The notes under the pieces are model-generated. The model worked only from the letters and a program-made list of their open reading frames with translations, did no database searches and had not been told where the DNA came from. A DNA stretch of 64,000 nt, taken from assembly GCA_965219495.1 (NCBI GenBank), contig OZ244777.1, forward strand, positions 2,294,001 to 2,358,000, written 5' to 3'. The position numbers and the translations under genes are program-made. This DNA is from CAZPXZ01 sp965219495 (GTDB taxonomy: Bacteria; Pseudomonadota; Alphaproteobacteria; Rhodobacterales; CAZPXZ01). Below, in pieces: positions 63,130 through 64,000 of this stretch (positions are counted from its first letter, which is position 1; every line of letters starts with the position of its first letter).

Positions 63130-63735
63130 ATGATGGAGAAGGTGCGGCAGAGCCGCCGTGTTGCGGCCGGATCCGGCCACGGTTTCGAGGTAACACACGG
63201 GGACCTCGTCCGGATCATCGACCTTGAGGGAGCGCAGCCTGTCGATTTCTGGGCGTTCAGCAGGCGCGATGCCCTTGAATTCCTGTCATGCGAGCATACC
63301 CGGCCGGCGATCATGAAACTCGTCCCCGGGGTCGGCGAGTCCCTCTACACGAACCGGCGTCGGCCGATCGTGACTGTCGTGGCCGATCATTCGCCCGGGC
63401 AGCACGACATGTTGTTCGCCGCCTGCGACGCAGTCCGTTTCGAGCAGCTCGGCCGACAGGGCCCGCACGCCAATTGCAGGGACAATCTGCACGCGGCGTT
63501 GCGGGATCTTGGCATCGTCCTCGACTTCACACCCCAGCCCTGGAACCTGTTCACCAACAATGTGATCAGGCCCGACGGAACGTTCGTCCAGGCGGCGCCC
63601 GATACCCGATCCGGCGACAACATTGTCCTCAGGGCCGAAATCGACGCCTGCATCGTCGTCTCGGCCTGTCCTCAGGACTTGACGGGCTCCTGCGGCGAGA
63701 GGGCGACCGACATTCGGGTGGAGGTCGGCCGCTGA
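63130..63735 (+). CDS. DUF1989 (urea carboxylase-associated/CgdAB-type) protein
   Basis: A 201-residue DUF1989 protein: VTHGDLVRIIDLEGAQPVDFWAFSRRDALEFLSCEHTR, SPGQHDMLFAACDAVRFEQLG, CRDNLHAALRD, PWNLFTNNVIRPDG and LRAEIDACIVVSACPQDL. Members are found beside urea carboxylase, and two of them form carboxyguanidine deiminase (CgdA/CgdB). It is divergent from the triple-RidA gene, and a second DUF1989 gene follows in the same direction. The ATG at 63130 follows GGGG; 63133 is also possible. Confidence 0.87.
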   Translation: MMEKVRQSRRVAAGSGHGFEVTHGDLVRIIDLEGAQPVDFWAFSRRDALEFLSCEHTRPAIMKLVPGVGESLYTNRRRPIVTVVADHSPGQHDMLFAACDAVRFEQLGRQGPHANCRDNLHAALRDLGIVLDFTPQPWNLFTNNVIRPDGTFVQAAPDTRSGDNIVLRAEIDACIVVSACPQDLTGSCGERATDIRVEVGR

Positions 63736-63852
63736 CGGAACGATGATGTCAGGGCTGCAAATCGAACGCCGGGCGATCGATGCAGACGCGGCTAGCGGTC
63801 CTCGGCAGCAGCTTGTACGATCGATCGTCGCAATCCCAATTCGAGGAAGCCG

Positions 63853-64000
63853 ATGTCTGGAACGGAAAGCGTCATCGCGACGCATCATGTGCCCGCCTGC
63901 ACGGGAATGACCCTGAAGGTCAACGATGGCGACCTCATACAAATCACCGATTTGGAGGGGCAGCAGCCGGTCGACTTCTGGGCGTTCAATTCGGACGACC
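63853..64000 (+). CDS. Second DUF1989 protein, start only (cut by window edge)
   Basis: The frame from ATG 63853 reads MSGTESVIATHHVPACTG and then VNDGDLIQITDLEGQQPVDFWAFNSDD, clearly paralogous to the N-terminus of the preceding gene (GDLVRIIDLEGAQPVDFWAFS). GAGGAAG lies ahead of the ATG. The tandem arrangement resembles the two-gene cgdAB type. Confidence 0.85.
   Translation, partial: MSGTESVIATHHVPACTGMTLKVNDGDLIQITDLEGQQPVDFWAFNSDD

Noticed and set aside
1..64000. CRISPR arrays, rRNA, tRNA, prophage structural genes
   Set aside because: No regularly spaced repeats, RNA gene cores or phage capsid/tail-type proteins were seen on reading both strands.

Overview
The window is 64 kb of moderately GC-rich bacterial DNA. 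Tat-exported binding proteins, LacI-controlled NitT/TauT-type and dipeptide-type importers, hydantoinase/5-oxoprolinase genes, DUF1989 proteins and a TbpB-like barrel lipoprotein suggest an alphaproteobacterium with many uptake systems. That placement is inference; no rRNA, tRNA, CRISPR array or replication origin was seen. The window also carries many broken genes (tautomerase, aldehyde dehydrogenase, sodC, znuB, a CDF exporter, a toxin/antitoxin pair, several transposases). This looks like genome erosion, although assembly indels cannot be excluded from sequence alone.

Layout. 0-8 kb: the end of an amidohydrolase, an SDR dehydrogenase and a complete dipeptide-type ABC importer on the minus strand (dppABCDF order). 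8.7-16.8 kb: a compact minus-strand catabolic operon (GMC oxidoreductase, broken ALDH, amber-interrupted tautomerase, CoA-transferase, DapA-like aldolase, enoyl-CoA hydratase, acyl-CoA ligase). It diverges from a NitT/TauT-type importer and a LacI regulator (17-22 kb); three LacI-type operators sit in the shared intergenic region. 22-25.2 kb: a VapBC-like pair followed by remnants (amidohydrolase tail, AAA ATPase piece, broken RelE/HigA pair). 25.8-32.5 kb: aminotransferase, amidohydrolase, hydantoinase B and A. 33.4-35.9 kb: an IS4-family element whose transposase is fused to a DUF4338 (DruA-like) domain. 36-41.5 kb: a decayed metal locus (broken sodC, intact znuA and znuC, broken znuB, broken CDF exporter). 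42.6-44.2 kb: a hydroxyacid dehydrogenase and an IS110 remnant.

44,447-49,942 is the most striking part: a 5,496-bp IS1595-family transposon with perfect 27-bp terminal inverted repeats and a perfect 8-bp target duplication (ATTCCATT). It carries its transposase, a TbpB-like lipoprotein, a ClpP-fold serine protease (SDH_sah type) and small proteins. Ten bases inside its left end sits a second, transposase-less cassette (44,483-45,608). The cassette has its own 24-bp inverted repeats, related to the outer ones, and flanking AAATTA repeats. It holds an MT-A70 adenine methyltransferase gene overlapping a small winged-helix-like gene.

50-53 kb: a dispersed 135-bp repeat, a BrnT/BrnA pair and a degraded DDE transposase. 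53-64 kb: a second dipeptide-type importer (binding protein, two permeases, one double ATPase) translationally coupled to a ureohydrolase and followed by a dipeptidase-family protein. A triple-RidA fusion and tandem DUF1989 genes, cut by the window edge, come next; together they suggest uptake and breakdown of a guanidino- or peptide-like nitrogen compound.
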